Positions 32,774 through 41,642 of a DNA stretch of 64,000 bases are shown here, one piece after another (position 1 is the stretch's first letter; the number at the start of each line of letters is the position of its first letter). Source of the stretch: a bacterium. Its GTDB lineage: Bacteria > Lindowbacteria > 2-12-FULL-62-27. The notes below the pieces were generated by a model, which saw only the letters and a list, made by a program, of their open reading frames with translations, did no database searches and had not been told where the DNA came from. The DNA lies in contig JACQOF010000127.1 in assembly GCA_016202645.1 (NCBI GenBank), positions 1 through 64,000 of the forward strand, given 5' to 3'. A program made the translations under genes and the position numbers.

Positions 32774-33903
32774 GAGAGGATTTCCTGGGCGTTGCGCTCG
32801 ATCGTCAGATGAGCTGTTTTTTCCCGGAGGCGGCGGCCCATTTCCGGCAGGTCGGCGGCAAAGGCGGCCCTGAGAAGGCGCGTGAGGCCGGCAATGTCGT
32901 CCGAGCGGTTCAGAACAAATCCCTCGCCGTCGCCAATCCATTCCGAAAACCCGTTCCGCTTCGTCGTGATCACCGGCAAACCGGCGCGCGCGGCTTCGAG
33001 GCATACCCGGGCCAATGGATCGTAGCGCGTGGGCAGAACAAAACAATCCGCCGCCGGGAAAACGTCCGGCATCTTCACAGGCCCCAGAAATCGGACGGCG
33101 GCGGTCAAGCCCAGCCGGTCAACGACCAACTGGGACCCGCAAACGTCCCCGCGGCCGGCGACCAGCAGAGTGATGGGACGGCCGGCGTCAGAGACGCCGG
33201 CACTTGGGGCGCCGGAGGCACTGACCCGCCCGGTGTCGCCGACTCTGGCCAGGGCCAGCGCGTGGAGGAGCGTGTTTAAACCCTTGCGTTCGAAATTATG
33301 TCCGGCAAAGAGGCAGACCCGGTCGGCCGGCGGAACCGCGAGGCGCGCGCGCGCGTCTTCACGGGTGATCATCGGCGAGGTTTCGGACGGTAATCCCGTA
33401 TAGACAACCTGAATGCGGTCGTCCCGGACTCCGTACTCGGACCTGATTTCATCGGCGACCATTTTTGAGTTCGCGAAGACCATCCGGAGGCCCGGATGCG
33501 TGAAGGCGCCATGTTCGAGGGAAAGCAGGACCCGGTGTTTGATCGAGAATTTCGCGGCAAGCGTTGATCCCATGGACGCCAGATAGGCCCGGTGACTGCC
33601 GTCCCCGGCGCGGATGTACGGCGCACCCGGAATGCGGTCGAAGGCAATAAGTCTCAGGCTCGGATCGGAGGAAAGGCGCCGCCGGACGGCGCGGGCGAAT
33701 GAGACGACGCCGCCAATGTTGGTCGGCCATGCCGGCGCGCGGTGAACCGCGAACCCGGCACCAGCCGTCGCCGGGTCCACCTCCTGCGCCAGAAGTGAAA
33801 CGCTCGCGCCTTCCAAGCGAAGCGCCCCCGCGAGCATCGCGACGTAGCCTTCCGCGCCGCCGAAAGTCTCACCGATGCGTTGCCGGGCGAGAAGAAGTTT
33901 CAA
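32758..33903 (-). CDS. Glycosyltransferase family 4 (WaaG-like)
   Basis: The 381-aa GT-B enzyme has the opening MKLLLARQRIGETFGGAEGYVAMLA, LFAGHNFERKGLNTLLHAL, and the nucleotide-sugar motif VLPTRYDPLARVCLEAARAGLPVITTKRNGFSEWI. It resembles LPS core glucosyltransferase WaaG. A Gly/Ala/Ser-rich stretch (DTGRVSASGAPSAGVSDAGRP, ~220-245) is encoded by DNA with a perfect GCCGGCGTC/GACGCCGGC hairpin and may be a small insertion. Its 3' end overlaps the GT9 gene by 16 bp. REP copies lie upstream. Confidence 0.9.
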   Translation of the reverse strand: MKLLLARQRIGETFGGAEGYVAMLAGALRLEGASVSLLAQEVDPATAGAGFAVHRAPAWPTNIGGVVSFARAVRRRLSSDPSLRLIAFDRIPGAPYIRAGDGSHRAYLASMGSTLAAKFSIKHRVLLSLEHGAFTHPGLRMVFANSKMVADEIRSEYGVRDDRIQVVYTGLPSETSPMITREDARARLAVPPADRVCLFAGHNFERKGLNTLLHALALARVGDTGRVSASGAPSAGVSDAGRPITLLVAGRGDVCGSQLVVDRLGLTAAVRFLGPVKMPDVFPAADCFVLPTRYDPLARVCLEAARAGLPVITTKRNGFSEWIGDGEGFVLNRSDDIAGLTRLLRAAFAADLPEMGRRLREKTAHLTIERNAQEILSCLGR

Positions 33904-33941
33904 GCGAACTGGTGTAGTGTCCCAGAAGTCTCTTTACATTT

Positions 33942-34021
33942 GTCATTCCCGCGAAAGCGGGAATCCAGGCAGTAGCTGAATCGGATACGGCTGCCTGGAC
34001 CCCCGCTTTCGCGGGGGTGAC
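33942..34021. repeat. REP-type palindrome pair, copy 3
   Basis: The two facing arms are 33942-33968 and 33995-34021, the second with a compensated CCCCCGC/GCGGGGG hairpin. An outer inverted repeat CTTTACATTTG (33931-33941) / CAAATGTAAAG (34029-34039) encloses the pair. It lies between rmuC and the glycosyltransferase gene. Confidence 0.9.
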
Positions 34022-34059
34022 GGGCTTTGCAAATGTAAAGAAGCGTTGGATACACCACA

Positions 34060-35424
34060 CTAGCCCGGTTCGAGGTGTCTGGGAGTAATCTCAACCGGCT
34101 CCAACTCTACAATATCCTTTTTACTGCCTGCGCCCAATGTCTTAAAGCGCCGCGCCGACGGCAGGACTCTCGTCTCCACAGACGACACCGCTTTGTTGTA
34201 GGCTTCGACACTGCGGCCCAGACTGTCGCCGATGTGCTGGAGATGCTCGGCCAGGACCGCCATCCGGTCGTGGAGTTCCTCGCCAAGACGGCTGATTTCC
34301 TTGGCGTTTTCGGCGACCTGCTCCTGCCGCCATCCGTAGGCGACGGCCCGAAGAAGCGCGATGAAGGTCGAGGGCGTGGCGATGACGACGCGCTTGGCGA
34401 GGGCATGCTCGACGAGCGCCGGGTCGCGTTCGGCGGCGGCGGCGAGGAATGAGTCGTTCGGAATAAAAAGGACGACGAACTCCGGCGCCGACTCGAACTG
34501 GTCCCAGTATTCCTTGTTCGAAAGTTGCGATACGTGGCGCTTGATCTGCTCGACGTGCGACTGCTGGGCCTTCTCGCGCTCATCGTCCGTCCGCGCCTCG
34601 AGCGCCAGAAGATACGCCTCCAGGGGAACCTTCGAATCGACCACGACTTCGCGGCCCGCCGGAAGCTTCACAATCATGTCGGGGCGGAGCCGGCCGTTTT
34701 CAGATTCGACGGACTGCTGTTCGAAAAAATCGCAGTGGTTCGCCATGCCCGCCAGCTCCGCGCACCGCCGCAGGGTGATCTCGCCCCACCGCCCGCGGAC
34801 CTGCGGCGCGCGCAGGGCATTCACGAGTTTGGCGGTCTCGCCCTGGAGCGTCGCCTGCGCGCCGGCCAGGGACCGGAGCTGTTCGCCGACGGCGGAATAT
34901 TCCCGGAGGCGCTTCTCCTCCATGACCTGGGATTCGCGTTGATACAAATCGAGGGTTTCTTTCAGGGGCCGGACCAAATCCTCGATCGCGGCTTTCCGGT
35001 GTTCCAAGTCCGTGCTGGCCTCCTTCTGCAAAGATCCGAAAACCTGCCTGGCGAGGTCAATGAAATTCTGGTTGTTCCGGGATAGAGCGTCGGCCGCGAG
35101 GGACTTGAACGCGTCGGAAAGTTTCGTTCGGGCCTCGTCCAGCATCCCCTTCTGCTCCAAAATGGCGCGCTCCGCGTCCTCCACACGGGCCGCCGCCGCG
35201 CGCTCGCTGTCGGCCTTGCGGAGCGCATCCTGAAGCTGGGCGGCTTCGGCGCGGAGGGACTCGATCTGTTTCCGAAGCTCATCCGCCTGCGCCTGCGACG
35301 CTCGCGCGCGGCCGTCGAGATCCATGAGCGCGCGGTCCGCGGAGGCGCGGGTGCGGTAGAGGGCGATGAACCAGCCGATCAACAATCCAAGAGCGAGACC
35401 CAAGGTCAAAAAAATCCAATTCAT
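34060..35424 (-). CDS. rmuC: RmuC-like DNA recombination protein
   Basis: The 454-aa product has one N-terminal membrane anchor (residues 2-24), a long coiled coil (~25-200), and the RmuC nuclease-like domain with VRGRWGEITLRR, PDMIVKLPAGREVVVDSKVPLEAY and EFVVLFIPNDSFLAAA. RmuC limits inversion at short inverted repeats in E. coli, which is interesting in a genome so rich in them. The start ATG 35424 overlaps brnA by 4 bp. Confidence 0.92.
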   Translation of the reverse strand: MNWIFLTLGLALGLLIGWFIALYRTRASADRALMDLDGRARASQAQADELRKQIESLRAEAAQLQDALRKADSERAAAARVEDAERAILEQKGMLDEARTKLSDAFKSLAADALSRNNQNFIDLARQVFGSLQKEASTDLEHRKAAIEDLVRPLKETLDLYQRESQVMEEKRLREYSAVGEQLRSLAGAQATLQGETAKLVNALRAPQVRGRWGEITLRRCAELAGMANHCDFFEQQSVESENGRLRPDMIVKLPAGREVVVDSKVPLEAYLLALEARTDDEREKAQQSHVEQIKRHVSQLSNKEYWDQFESAPEFVVLFIPNDSFLAAAAERDPALVEHALAKRVVIATPSTFIALLRAVAYGWRQEQVAENAKEISRLGEELHDRMAVLAEHLQHIGDSLGRSVEAYNKAVSSVETRVLPSARRFKTLGAGSKKDIVELEPVEITPRHLEPG

Positions 35425-35648
35425 GCGGATTGCACTTTGAGCCGCTCGGAGATCCAGACCTTGATGATCGACTGGCGCGTCACGCCCATCCGGCCGGCCT
35501 CCTTGTCGAGCGAGTGGATCATCCACGAAGGAAAATCCACATTGACGCGTTTGGGCGTCTGGTTCGTCCGGCGGGCGCGGGTCAGATCAAGGAATTTTGT
35601 GATATCTTTGCCCGAATCAAAGTTCCTGTCAAATTCCTTAGCTTTCAT
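35421..35648 (-). CDS. brnA: BrnA-type antitoxin (ribbon-helix-helix)
   Basis: The 75-aa product has TPKRVNVDFPSWMIHSLDKEAGRMGVTRQSIIKVWISERL, an RHH/CopG DNA-binding motif at the C-terminus in the arrangement of BrnA. It should neutralise BrnT and repress the pair. It overlaps brnT by 11 bp and rmuC by 4 bp, so rmuC may be partly transcribed from the TA promoter. Confidence 0.85.
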   Translation of the reverse strand: MKAKEFDRNFDSGKDITKFLDLTRARRTNQTPKRVNVDFPSWMIHSLDKEAGRMGVTRQSIIKVWISERLKVQSA

Positions 35649-35898
35649 ACAATTCCTTCTCCTCCTTCCGCGATCTCCTTGCCGAAATGATCCGAATCTT
35701 CCCCCGCCTGTACGTAATCACCGCCGACCATTGTACGTCTTGAATTTTTCCGATACACAGGAATCTCTCTTCATCCGTCGTCCTTGCCGGAATCTCCAGG
35801 ATATCCGGGTCACTCCACAGCGCTTGCGCCCCGATGAAATCGATCCCGTGTTTGGTCTTGTTCGCCCGGCTCTTGGCCCCGTCAAACTCAAATTCCAT
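35638..35898 (-). CDS. brnT: BrnT-type ribonuclease toxin
   Basis: The 86-aa product opens MEFEFDGAKSRANKTKHGIDF, the BrnT hallmark, and includes EERFLCIGKIQDVQWSAVITYRRGKIRIISARRSRKEEKELY with the catalytic Arg/His-type residues of RelE-fold BrnT. The start is ATG 35898, where homology begins; a codon ten residues earlier is possible. It precedes brnA, the usual toxin-first order of BrnTA. Confidence 0.88.
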   Translation of the reverse strand: MEFEFDGAKSRANKTKHGIDFIGAQALWSDPDILEIPARTTDEERFLCIGKIQDVQWSAVITYRRGKIRIISARRSRKEEKELYES

Positions 35899-35979
35899 AT
35901 CTGTATAGAATATATACCATTTTTGCAAACCGAGTCAAGCCGCCAATACCTCGGTGAGTTCGGCCTTCGCCATGGCCTT

Positions 35980-36951
35980 CTACCTGCCCGCATTCATATT
36001 TTTTCGCCGCGACTTTGACCCCAGGAAACAGCGGGTGCGCCAGGCCCGGACGTAACAGCCGCATTCCAAAAACAGCCGGGCGAAGGCGCCGGGAGCACTG
36101 AGTAATAAATATAGAAGGAGCGCGAGGTCCATCGCCCAGATGAGCGGCAGTCTCAGGAGATAGTCGGCCGGGCGCTCGTTCTTGATCATCGTCAGCCAGC
36201 GGTTTTTGACGATGTGATATTTCAGGCCGGCCGGGCGGCCCGCCATCCGCGTGAGACGCGTCATGGGCCCGCGGAAGATTTGACTGCCGCCGCGGAAATG
36301 ATACGCAACCGCGGACGGGACATAGACGGCCTTCCACCCAAGCCGCCGCGCGCGCCAGCCGACGTCCATGTCCTCCCAGAACGCGAAATGGTCCTCGTCG
36401 AAAAGCGCGTCGTTCTCCAGCAGAATCTCTTCGATCATTTTGCGCCGGTAAAACGCCATAGCCCCGCAGACGGCGTCGATCTCCGCGGGCGCGGCGTACT
36501 GACCGCGATCGGCCTGCCCGAACCCGCGGTCCCGGACCATACGCGCAGCCGTGAGAATCTGCCCGGCCGAATCGATGGTCCGGCGGTCGAACCGGAGGAG
36601 TTTTCCCGAGACCATACCGACCATCGAGTCGACGCCGAACGCCGCGCCGGCCTCCTGGAGATAGGTCGGTTCCAGCCGGGTATCCGGATTGGCGAAGAGG
36701 ACGAGGTCGCCGTAACTCTGTTTGTAGCCGATGTTGTTGGCCCGGCAGAATCCGGTGTTCGCCCCAAGTTCGATGATTTCGACTTCGGGGCGCCGGGCGC
36801 GCGCGATCTCTAGGGTGCGGTCGGTCGATCCGTTGTCGACCAGGAGGGTCTGCATGGGAGGCACGGTCTGCCGTTCGAGCGAATCGAGGCAGTCGGCGAT
36901 GAACCGTTCGGATTGCCAGGTCACGATCACGCAGGAGACCGGAAGCGTCAT
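35980..36951 (-). CDS. Glycosyltransferase family 2 (rhamnosyltransferase-like)
   Basis: The 323-aa GT-A enzyme has SCVIVTWQSERFIADCLDSL, LLVDNGSTDRT, the metal motif FANPDTRLEP, and EDMDVGWRARRLGWKAVYVPSAVAYHFRGGS, typical of WbbL/rhamnosyltransferase-like proteins. A hydrophobic stretch at ~275-300 (WAMDLALLLYLLLSAPGAFARL) suggests membrane association. It probably builds O-antigen or a related glycan. It diverges from the GAF-EAL gene. Confidence 0.9.
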   Translation of the reverse strand: MTLPVSCVIVTWQSERFIADCLDSLERQTVPPMQTLLVDNGSTDRTLEIARARRPEVEIIELGANTGFCRANNIGYKQSYGDLVLFANPDTRLEPTYLQEAGAAFGVDSMVGMVSGKLLRFDRRTIDSAGQILTAARMVRDRGFGQADRGQYAAPAEIDAVCGAMAFYRRKMIEEILLENDALFDEDHFAFWEDMDVGWRARRLGWKAVYVPSAVAYHFRGGSQIFRGPMTRLTRMAGRPAGLKYHIVKNRWLTMIKNERPADYLLRLPLIWAMDLALLLYLLLSAPGAFARLFLECGCYVRAWRTRCFLGSKSRRKNMNAGR

Positions 36952-37018
36952 ATCCCGGCCAGCGTAGCTTGCCGGTTCTTGAGCGGCAACTTGACGCTGA
37001 CGCCGCCCGCTTGATTCC

Positions 37019-38308
37019 ATGCGTGTCATGGACGTTCAGGCGAGACTCCGGGACTTGTTGAAAACCGCCATCGATCCCCAGACGGCGCAGGATTTCATCG
37101 TGGACAGCGTGAAGGAAGCTTTCAAGATCAGCCGCGCCACGATCATGCTGTACAACAAAACGGAGCGGCTCCTCGAGGCGACGGCCAGTTCCGGGCATCC
37201 CAACAAGGATTTCCGGGCGATCCGGGTGCCGATTTTGCGGATGGAGGGCATCGGGTCGCGGGCGGTGGAGTGCCGGGCGTTTCTGGACAACCGCACGATC
37301 GTCATCCGGGACCGGACGCCCGACCCGGAATACCGGATGCGGCACAAGTTCCCGCACAAACAGTACGCGCGGGAGTTCGGCGTGTTTCCGCTGGAGGCGC
37401 ATTCCCGGAAAATCGGCATCCTGGCCGTCGCGGTCGACGACGGATGCGCAACGGGACTTACGCCGGCCCTCAACCGGAAAATTCGGAGGCTCACGGGTCT
37501 CATCGCGCGGATCATTCTGGCCACACGGCCGAAACCTCCGTCGGACAGGTTCCTCGCCAAAATCATGAAAGACATCCTGCAGGACGGGCTGATGTGGATG
37601 GCCTACCAGCCGATCGTCGACGTGCGGAAGAAAACCGTCCACAGCTATGAGGCCCTGCTTCGGATAAACCATCCGGTGATCAAGGACACGTCGGAGTTTC
37701 TGACGTATGCCGAAAAATTCAACCTCTTCCGGGACGTTTCTCATTTCGGAAACCGCCAGGCCCTTCGCGCCCTCCCGCGCCTCGGGCACGGACAGAAATT
37801 GTTCCTGAACCTGCACCCCGTCGATTTCCGGGAGTACGGAGACCTGGACGACCGCGCGAACCCTTTTTACAAGCAGGATCTCTCCCGCATCGTTTTTGAG
37901 ATCACCGAACGGCAGTACGTGAAAGACACCGCATGGCTGAATTCCAAGATGAAATTCTTCAAGGGTCTCGGCGCGGGCATCGCGATCGACGACCTCGGGA
38001 GCGGCTATTCCTCCTTGGAGATGCTCACCCAGCTTGAGCCCGACTACATCAAGCTCGACATGAGCCTGATCCGGAACATCCACCAGAGCGACCGCAAACA
38101 GAAACTCATCCGGTCCCTGCTCTACTACGGCGAACAGATCGGCGCGCGATGCATCGCCGAAGGCGTCGAAAGCATGGAGGAACTCGAGACGCTCATGTCC
38201 ATGAAGTGCAGTCTCATCCAGGGATTCCTGCTGGCCAGGCCGGCGGCCGGGCTCACCCCCATGAAAGACATCAGGAAAAACCTGCGGGTGGCGGCGGAGA
38301 CGGTGTGA
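37019..38308 (+). CDS. GAF-EAL cyclic-di-GMP phosphodiesterase
   Basis: The 429-aa protein has a GAF-like sensor (residues ~15-170) and an EAL domain (~185-425). The EAL catalytic residues are present: EALLR (Glu211), the Asn of FLNLHP, EITER, DDLGSGYSS, KLDMSLI and EGVE. It should hydrolyse c-di-GMP to pGpG in response to a ligand or redox signal sensed by GAF. No GGDEF cyclase is in the window. It diverges from the GT2 gene, suggesting but not proving a link to surface glycans. Confidence 0.9.
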   Translation: MRVMDVQARLRDLLKTAIDPQTAQDFIVDSVKEAFKISRATIMLYNKTERLLEATASSGHPNKDFRAIRVPILRMEGIGSRAVECRAFLDNRTIVIRDRTPDPEYRMRHKFPHKQYAREFGVFPLEAHSRKIGILAVAVDDGCATGLTPALNRKIRRLTGLIARIILATRPKPPSDRFLAKIMKDILQDGLMWMAYQPIVDVRKKTVHSYEALLRINHPVIKDTSEFLTYAEKFNLFRDVSHFGNRQALRALPRLGHGQKLFLNLHPVDFREYGDLDDRANPFYKQDLSRIVFEITERQYVKDTAWLNSKMKFFKGLGAGIAIDDLGSGYSSLEMLTQLEPDYIKLDMSLIRNIHQSDRKQKLIRSLLYYGEQIGARCIAEGVESMEELETLMSMKCSLIQGFLLARPAAGLTPMKDIRKNLRVAAETV

Positions 38309-38376
38309 TGGGAAAGTATTTGAAGATTGAGAATTGCGGTAACTGTTCAGGTTCCCCGGGCTATTGCATTCTGCCC

Positions 38377-38453
38377 GTCATTCCCGCGAAAGCGGGAATC
38401 CAGGGCTTTGCCCTCGGTAAACCGGGCTGGATTCCCGCTTTCGCGGGAATGAC
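38377..38453. repeat. REP-type palindrome pair, copy 4
   Basis: Arms 38377-38403 and 38427-38453 face each other. The flanks GTAACTGTTCAGGT (38339-38352) and ACCTGAATAGTCAC (38455-38468) form an outer imperfect inverted repeat also seen at copy 5. Lies between the GAF-EAL and queE genes. Confidence 0.92.
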
Positions 38454-38484
38454 GACCTGAATAGTCACGAATTGCGCCGGAATC

Positions 38485-39156
38485 TTGCCCACAACAGCCA
38501 AGCCGTTCTCCGACGATCCCGAGACCCTGCTCCTCTGCGAATGCTACTTGTCTCTCCAAGGAGAAGGCACATTCATGGGCGCGCCGACCGTGTTTCTGCG
38601 GACGACGGTATGCAACCTCCGGTGCGCGTGGTGCGACTCGGAATTCAGTTTTACGGAAGGGGATTATATCCGGCTGGACGCGCTGATGGAGAAAATCCGG
38701 TCATTCCCGGCGCAGCGGGTCTGCCTCACCGGCGGCGAGCCTCTTCTGCAAAAGCAAAGCTTCACGCTTTGCGAACGCCTGCTGGCCGCCGGGTTTCATG
38801 TCGTCGTCGAAACCGGCGGGTCGATTTCCATCCGCGGCCTGCCAAAGCACCAGAACCTGTCCGTCAGTCTTGATGTGAAGTGCCCTTCATCAAAAATGGA
38901 GGCGCGAATGGACTGGGACAACCTCAAAGCACTCGCGCCCGGAGACCAGTTGAAATTCGTCATCGCAGGACGCGCCGATTATGATTATGCCCGGGACGTT
39001 TTGCGGCGTCATGAAATTCCATGCCCCGTCATTTTCCAGCCGGAATCCGGCACGAAACTCCTGCCGCTGGCCGACTGGATCCTTGCGGACGGATTGGACG
39101 TCCGGCTCCTCCCGCAACTCCACAAACTCATCTGGGGCGACCGCCGCGGCGTCTGA
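38485..39156 (+). CDS. queE: 7-carboxy-7-deazaguanine synthase
   Basis: The 223-aa radical-SAM enzyme has CNLRCAWCD (CxxxCxxC) for the 4Fe-4S cluster, the SLQGEG motif, LTGGEPLLQ, and the C-terminal QPESGTKL. It converts 6-carboxytetrahydropterin (the QueD product) to CDG on the way to queuosine. The start is TTG 38485, 11 codons before the conserved LLLCECYLSLQGEG. queD is 20 kb away, and no queC or queF was found here. Confidence 0.93.
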   Translation: MPTTAKPFSDDPETLLLCECYLSLQGEGTFMGAPTVFLRTTVCNLRCAWCDSEFSFTEGDYIRLDALMEKIRSFPAQRVCLTGGEPLLQKQSFTLCERLLAAGFHVVVETGGSISIRGLPKHQNLSVSLDVKCPSSKMEARMDWDNLKALAPGDQLKFVIAGRADYDYARDVLRRHEIPCPVIFQPESGTKLLPLADWILADGLDVRLLPQLHKLIWGDRRGV

Positions 39157-39164
39157 TCCGGCGA

Positions 39165-39611
39165 TTACTTGCCCGACGACGCGGTCGATTTCGGCAGCTC
39201 CTGCATCCGCAGCCGGTACAGCCCGTCGCTCTTGACGTCGACGACAATCTTGGCGCCGGCTTTCAGTTCCTTGATGAGCCGCACCTGTTCCTCATCCACC
39301 ACGAGCTTGCCGGCGATCAAAACCATCCGGGGCAAAATCTGGACCTTCTGGCCCTTGAGTTTCGCCGGCTTCTTCGCCTTGCTCCCCGCCTGCGCCTTCG
39401 CGTCATCAACTTTCAGAACCCAACTGCCTTCCTGGACATCCGTGGAAACCACTTTCCCCGTCAAGATCCCAACAAATCCACGCGCCTCAGCCGGCACCTT
39501 CATCTCCGGTGCCTTCTTCTCCGCGGCCGCAGCCACCGCGGCGCCCTGACCCGCCAACATCGCCAGTCCAATCAACATCCACCCCGAAAATCCAAACCAT
39601 TTGTCTTTCAC
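39165..39611 (-). CDS. Small secreted protein of unknown function
   Basis: The 148-aa product has a signal peptide (hydrophobic 9-23, AVA-AAA cleavage area at ~27-30) followed by a Lys/Ala-rich domain, GFVGILTGKVVSTDVQEGSWVLKVDDAKAQ. The predicted beta-strands and RMVLIAGKLVVDEEQVRLIKELKAGAKIVVDV suggest an OB-like small beta-barrel. No family is recognised. It converges with queE, 8 bp away. Confidence 0.65.
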   Translation of the reverse strand: MKDKWFGFSGWMLIGLAMLAGQGAAVAAAAEKKAPEMKVPAEARGFVGILTGKVVSTDVQEGSWVLKVDDAKAQAGSKAKKPAKLKGQKVQILPRMVLIAGKLVVDEEQVRLIKELKAGAKIVVDVKSDGLYRLRMQELPKSTASSGK

Positions 39612-39857
39612 GGCAGTTCCGCCTTTCTTTTTTAAAATCCCGCATCGAAAATCGATGCCCGATGAATGTCATTGGAGCAAAACGCGAACCCGAAAAGGCG
39701 CCACCGGACGAAATCCCAGAACTTACAGACAATCTATCGGTTACAAGAAACATGGGATGTCAGGGGGCCGGCTGTGAGACGTTAAAGGTAAACAGTGCGC
39801 GTTAAGCGTTAAGTTATATTGGGAATCAGTTGCCAGGAAATAAGGATCTGATATAGA

Positions 39858-40595
39858 ATGCGCTCCGTGAACCGGGTGTTGGTAGCGGATGATGATCCGT
39901 CCATGCAGAGACTGATGACATCCGCTCTGGCGAAGAACGGATTTGAAGTTGACATCGCGCAGGATGGCCGTGGGTGTGTGCTCCTGGCGCTGACGCGGCG
40001 GCCCCGGGCGGTCCTGATGGACATCCAGATGCCCGTTCTGGACGGGCTCCGGGCGGTTGCGCTCTTCCGGAAGCTCGAATCGCTTCGAGACATTCCGATC
40101 CTCATGCTGACGGCGTTGAAGTCGAAGGACGACGTCATGGAGGCCATTCAACGCGGGGCGCAGGATTATGTGGTCAAGCCGATCGAGGATTTCAAGGTGG
40201 TGGCGGACAAGATCCAAAAATTGATTTCAAAGGAAGCGCGGTCGGACCGCCCGATCTATAACAACCTGTCGTACCGTCTAAGTTCCGAACGCGACATCCT
40301 GCGGTTCCACCTGGCCGAAACCCTGACGGCCGACGCCGCCGCGGACCTGGACCGACTCATCGAATCCCTCTCTTCCCTCCAACCCTTGAAAATCGAATTC
40401 GATTTCCAGAACGTCCGAGACATCGCCGCCGGCGCCCTGGCCATCCTATCGGAAACCCGGGAAAATATCCTGGACGACGGCGGTGGCGCCGACCTCACGC
40501 ATTTCACCTACCTCAAGGACAAGGATATCGGCCGACAGCTCCGGGAGATTTTCTCAGGCCCGCCAAGGACCGGCAAAAAACGCCGGAGGGCCTAG
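39858..40595 (+). CDS. Response regulator with C-terminal STAS-like domain
   Basis: The 245-aa product has an intact REC domain (Asp11-13 acidic pocket, phospho-acceptor Asp55 in VLMDIQMP, LTAL, VVKP). The linker is followed by a ~90-residue domain, LRFHLAETLTADAAADLDRLIESLSSLQPLKIEFDFQNVRDIAAGALAIL, with the alternating pattern of a STAS or anti-sigma-antagonist-like fold. It probably relays phosphorylation to a protein partner, not DNA. It lies opposite the five-gene signalling cluster, separated from it only by the RAYT element. Confidence 0.8.
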   Translation: MRSVNRVLVADDDPSMQRLMTSALAKNGFEVDIAQDGRGCVLLALTRRPRAVLMDIQMPVLDGLRAVALFRKLESLRDIPILMLTALKSKDDVMEAIQRGAQDYVVKPIEDFKVVADKIQKLISKEARSDRPIYNNLSYRLSSERDILRFHLAETLTADAAADLDRLIESLSSLQPLKIEFDFQNVRDIAAGALAILSETRENILDDGGGADLTHFTYLKDKDIGRQLREIFSGPPRTGKKRRRA

Positions 40596-40613
40596 CCGCT
40601 ATCGAGATTGCGA

Positions 40614-41642
40614 GATTGGTATCAGACTTCGAGATTGGTATCAGATTGGTATCATATCAGATTGGTATCAGACTTTGAATTATTGAATTATTAGGGTAGT
40701 CTACTCGTTGCATGGGCTATATAGTTCGTGAATACGTCACAGGTTACTGGTATCATGTATATACGCGCGGTCAGCGCCGAGAACCCCTATTTTTTTCTCC
40801 GGGAGATCGCGTTCGATATCTCAGTTTACTTGATCAAGAACTCTACAGACGCGGCGGAAACATCGGCAGTTTTACGCTGATGACCAATCATGTGCACCTC
40901 TTGTTGAGGATGGGTAAGACGCCCCTCGGAGACATTCTTCAATTCGCACATTCACAATATGCCAAGGACTTCAACGCACGACGTGGGACAGTTGGACACG
41001 TCACCCAAGGTCGGCCCGGAGTCAAAATTGTTCTGGATGACGCCTACCTATGGGCACTGGTTGGCTATTTGCATCGTAATGCCCTCGAAGCCCGAATCGT
41101 GAAGCGCGTGACAGACTATAAGTGGAGTTCGTGGTATTGGTTTGAAGGCCAGAAGTGCGATTGGATCAAGTTGAAAAGTTGGCGTTTTCCGCCAGGATTC
41201 GACGGGCGCAAAACCAGGACAGCTTTTCGGAATGCCGTGGATCGAGGCGAACACGACTGGCCGGAAGGAAGGGGCTTCGTCGGAACACAGGATCAATGGG
41301 ATATGCTCGAGCGGAGAAGACAGGTGGGACGACCCGCACAAAAGTACAAAGAACGGCGGGGGCGAAGGGAGATGGCAGAGATTGCGGCAGACTTGGTCAA
41401 GGCCACCGGACTTACCATACAAGAACTACAGGGGCCAAGCCGAAAGCGAGATGTCAGCAGTGTACGGCATCGTGTGATGGCCCTGATGTTTGAGGAAGGC
41501 TATGGAGCTTCGGAGATCGCAAGATGGTTTGGCCGCACTCCTGGAATAGTCTCCAAGACCCACGGAAGCTGAACCCCGAAATCCTAATAATTCAATAATT
41601 CAAAGTGTGATACCAATTCGGATACCAATTCGTGATACCAAT
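40614..41642 (+). mobile_element. RAYT element with 35-bp terminal inverted repeats and iterons
   Basis: A Y1 transposase gene is flanked by near-perfect 35-bp inverted repeats at 40661-40695 and 41583-41617 (one mismatch). Outside these lie GATTGGTATCA iterons: four on the left (40614, 40633, 40644, 40660) and three inverted copies on the right (41608-41642). The right iterons encode the final residues of the neighbouring REC-PAS gene. The unit's repeats differ from the REP pairs found elsewhere in the window. Confidence 0.88.
40712..41572 (+). CDS. REP-associated tyrosine transposase (RAYT, Y1_Tnp) with C-terminal HTH
   Basis: The 286-aa HUH transposase has YWYHVYTRGQRREPLFF, the HUH pair TNHVHLLL (His60, His62), and the nucleophile Tyr83 in SQYAKDFNARRG followed by VGHVTQGR. 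The C-terminal ~90 residues end with RHRVMALMFEEGYGASEIARWFGRTPGIVSK, a DnaA-domain-IV-like helix-turn-helix found in many RAYTs. It nicks ssDNA at hairpin structures. Flanking iterons and inverted repeats form its likely substrate. Confidence 0.92.
   Translation: MGYIVREYVTGYWYHVYTRGQRREPLFFSPGDRVRYLSLLDQELYRRGGNIGSFTLMTNHVHLLLRMGKTPLGDILQFAHSQYAKDFNARRGTVGHVTQGRPGVKIVLDDAYLWALVGYLHRNALEARIVKRVTDYKWSSWYWFEGQKCDWIKLKSWRFPPGFDGRKTRTAFRNAVDRGEHDWPEGRGFVGTQDQWDMLERRRQVGRPAQKYKERRGRREMAEIAADLVKATGLTIQELQGPSRKRDVSSVRHRVMALMFEEGYGASEIARWFGRTPGIVSKTHGS

Noticed and set aside
35888-38083. A 731-codon minus-strand open frame across the GT2 and GAF-EAL genes
   Set aside because: Low-complexity translation, overlaps two confident genes in other frames; typical shadow frame in G+C-rich DNA.
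40614-40670. GATTGGTATCA repeats as a CRISPR array
   Set aside because: Units are 11 bp with irregular spacing and lie at the end of a transposase unit; there are no cas genes.
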